A stretch of DNA of 8,022 bases from Chromatiaceae bacterium (GTDB taxonomy: Bacteria > Pseudomonadota > Gammaproteobacteria > Chromatiales > Chromatiaceae), in contig JAEHCY010000496.1 in NCBI GenBank assembly GCA_016880695.1, forward strand, positions 1 to 8,022, read 5' to 3'. Shown in pieces: positions 6,675 through 8,022 of the stretch; the first letter of the stretch is position 1, and every line of letters starts with the position of its first letter. Under the pieces are notes generated by a model. That model was given only the letters and a program-made list of their open reading frames with translations, did no database searches and was not told where the DNA came from. The translations under genes and the position numbers were made by a program.

Positions 6675-8022
6675 ATGAATGCCGTGGTGGAGGCAATCCT
6701 TACCCCCGAAGCGGCGCACCCCAGTGTGCCTCAGACCCCTTCCGCGGACACCGTGGGGCTGGTCGAGGAGCACCTGCGCAAGCGGCGCAAGCTGAGCGAC
6801 TCGGACCTGTTCCGAGCCCAGCGGGTGGCCGCGGAGGGCTCGGATAGCCCCACGCGGCTGTTGGTTCGCCTGGGGATGGTGTCGGAGAAGGATATGGCCG
6901 AGGCCTTCTCCCAGGTCCTCAGCCTCCCGCTCGCGCAGGCCTCCGACTACCCGGTGACCCCGGCGGTGGAGAGCCGTCTTGCGCTTCGTTTCATGAAGGA
7001 CGCCCAGGTGGTGCCCCTGCGAGAGGAAGACGACCAGGTGGTGGTTTCGTTGGCCGATCCCACCGATCCGTTCGTCCTCAAGTCCACCGCGCTGGCCTTT
7101 GGCAAGCGGGTGGCGCCCTTGATTGGCATCCCCTCGGAGATCGAGTCCGCCATCGAACGGCTCTTCGGCGAAGGCAAGAGCCAGATCGACAACCTGCGCG
7201 ATGAGCTCACTGCTGGGGAAGGTGCTGCCGAGGACGACATCGAGCATCTCAAGGACCTCGCCAGTGAGGCCCCGATCATCCGCTTGGTTAGCCTCATCAT
7301 CCAACGGGCGGTGGAGCAGCGTGCCTCAGATATCCATATCGAGCCCTTCGAAGACCAACTCAAGATTCGTTACCGCATCGACGGCGTCCTCCATGAGAAG
7401 GATGCCCCCCCAACCCAGTCGGCCGCGGCGGTCATCTCGCGGGTGAAGATCCTGGCCAAGCTCAACATCGCCGAGCGACGATTGCCCCAGGACGGGCGCA
7501 TCCCCCTGCGGGTGCAGGGTAAGGAGCTCGACCTGCGCGTCTCCACGGTGCCCACCCTGTACGGAGAGAGCGTGGTGATGCGTTTGCTGGACAAGGAGAG
7601 CGTGAACTTCGACTTCGGTGTGCTCGGGTTCGAGGGATCGAGCCTAGAGCGACTGTTGACCGTCCTCGATCGGCCCCACGGCATCGTGCTGGTGACCGGC
7701 CCCACTGGTAGCGGCAAGAGCACGACGCTTTATACAGCGCTCAGTCGGCTCAACACCCCCGAGCGCAAGATCATCACGGTGGAGGATCCGGTTGAATACC
7801 AGCTCGATGGCATCAACCAGATCCAGGTCAAGCCCCAGGTGGGGCTGAGCTTTGCCAACGCCTTGCGTGCCATCGTTCGCCAAGACCCTGACATTATCAT
7901 GGTGGGAGAGATGCGCGACGTGGAGACCGCCCGCATCGCCGTGCAATCGGCCCTCACCGGCCATCTGGTGTTCACGACGATCCACGCCAACAACGTGTTC
8001 GACGTCATCGGCCGCTTCATGC
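6675..8022 (+). CDS. GspE/PilB-family secretion ATPase, 3' end cut by window edge
   Basis: This is the cytoplasmic hexameric motor ATPase of a type II secretion or type IV pilus-like system; 449 codons are visible and the frame is open at the right edge. A short, unconserved leader (1-26) precedes a GspE-N/MshEN-like domain (about 27-100; LLVRLGMVSEKDMAEAF at 62-78). Next comes the N2 domain with RASDIHIEPFED and IRYRIDGVLHE. The ATPase core has Walker A GPTGSGKST (342-350, Lys348), the Asp box VEDPVEY (369-375), Walker B DPDIIMVGEMRD (404-415, Glu412) and the His box GHLVFTTIHANN (429-440). All catalytic motifs are intact. The tetracysteine zinc motif that usually follows would lie beyond the window. 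The His box reads TTIHANNVFD rather than the commoner STLHTNDA. The partner genes (GspF/PilC, pseudopilins) are not in view, so GspE versus PilB cannot be settled. Its place behind two polysaccharide genes suggests a shared operon. Confidence 0.93.
   Translation, partial: MNAVVEAILTPEAAHPSVPQTPSADTVGLVEEHLRKRRKLSDSDLFRAQRVAAEGSDSPTRLLVRLGMVSEKDMAEAFSQVLSLPLAQASDYPVTPAVESRLALRFMKDAQVVPLREEDDQVVVSLADPTDPFVLKSTALAFGKRVAPLIGIPSEIESAIERLFGEGKSQIDNLRDELTAGEGAAEDDIEHLKDLASEAPIIRLVSLIIQRAVEQRASDIHIEPFEDQLKIRYRIDGVLHEKDAPPTQSAAAVISRVKILAKLNIAERRLPQDGRIPLRVQGKELDLRVSTVPTLYGESVVMRLLDKESVNFDFGVLGFEGSSLERLLTVLDRPHGIVLVTGPTGSGKSTTLYTALSRLNTPERKIITVEDPVEYQLDGINQIQVKPQVGLSFANALRAIVRQDPDIIMVGEMRDVETARIAVQSALTGHLVFTTIHANNVFDVIGRFM

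Noticed and set aside
6531..7304. 257-codon open frame on the minus strand
   Set aside because: It is antisense to the dehydratase end and the ATPase start, both of which have clear family motifs. The translation is low-complexity, with no recognisable domain.

Overview
The window looks like an ordinary stretch of chromosome from a GC-rich (roughly 60-65% by eye) Gram-negative bacterium, most likely a gammaproteobacterium. The grounds are a divisome EnvC with the degenerate LytM domain seen in Escherichia coli, an adjoining C-terminal processing protease, and Wec/Wbp-type envelope polysaccharide genes. The exact genus cannot be fixed from the sequence; a Chromatiales-like lineage is a guess based on gene order and GC content. 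There are no IS elements, tRNA or rRNA genes, CRISPR arrays or phage genes. Coding density is very high, and no gap exceeds about 100 bases.

Left end (1-390): an ArsR/SmtB-family repressor gene lies on the minus strand and is cut by the left edge. It lacks the classical arsenic/metal Cys motif but keeps the helix-2 Cys of the persulfide-sensing SqrR/BigR/YgaV group. A short AT-rich divergent spacer, which must hold promoters for both directions, separates it from envC.

Envelope block (391-3086, plus strand): envC (murein hydrolase activator) overlaps by four bases, in an ATGA junction, a carboxy-terminal processing protease (Ctp, family S41) that carries a lipobox. EnvC has an unusual tail of about 65 residues whose DNA contains nested GGCGCC inverted repeats. 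A DJ-1/YajL-type protein (3127-3681) follows 40 bases after ctp with a good ribosome binding site and may belong to the same transcript.

Polysaccharide/secretion block (3781-8022, plus strand): after a 99-base spacer with a small stem-loop come a WecA/WbpL-type polyprenyl-phosphate sugar-1-phosphate transferase and a WbpM/CapD-type membrane nucleotide-sugar 4,6-dehydratase (GTGA overlap). After a 27-base gap follows a GspE/PilB-type secretion ATPase that runs off the right edge. The first two would make the modified sugar donor and start a lipid-linked glycan. The ATPase would power a type II secretion or type IV pilus-like machine, and its position suggests co-expression with the polysaccharide genes.

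Nothing in the window is convincingly a new biological system. The points most worth a second look are the candidate persulfide-sensing ArsR, the EnvC tail, the lipobox on Ctp, and the pairing of glycan-initiation genes with a secretion ATPase that has a non-standard His box.
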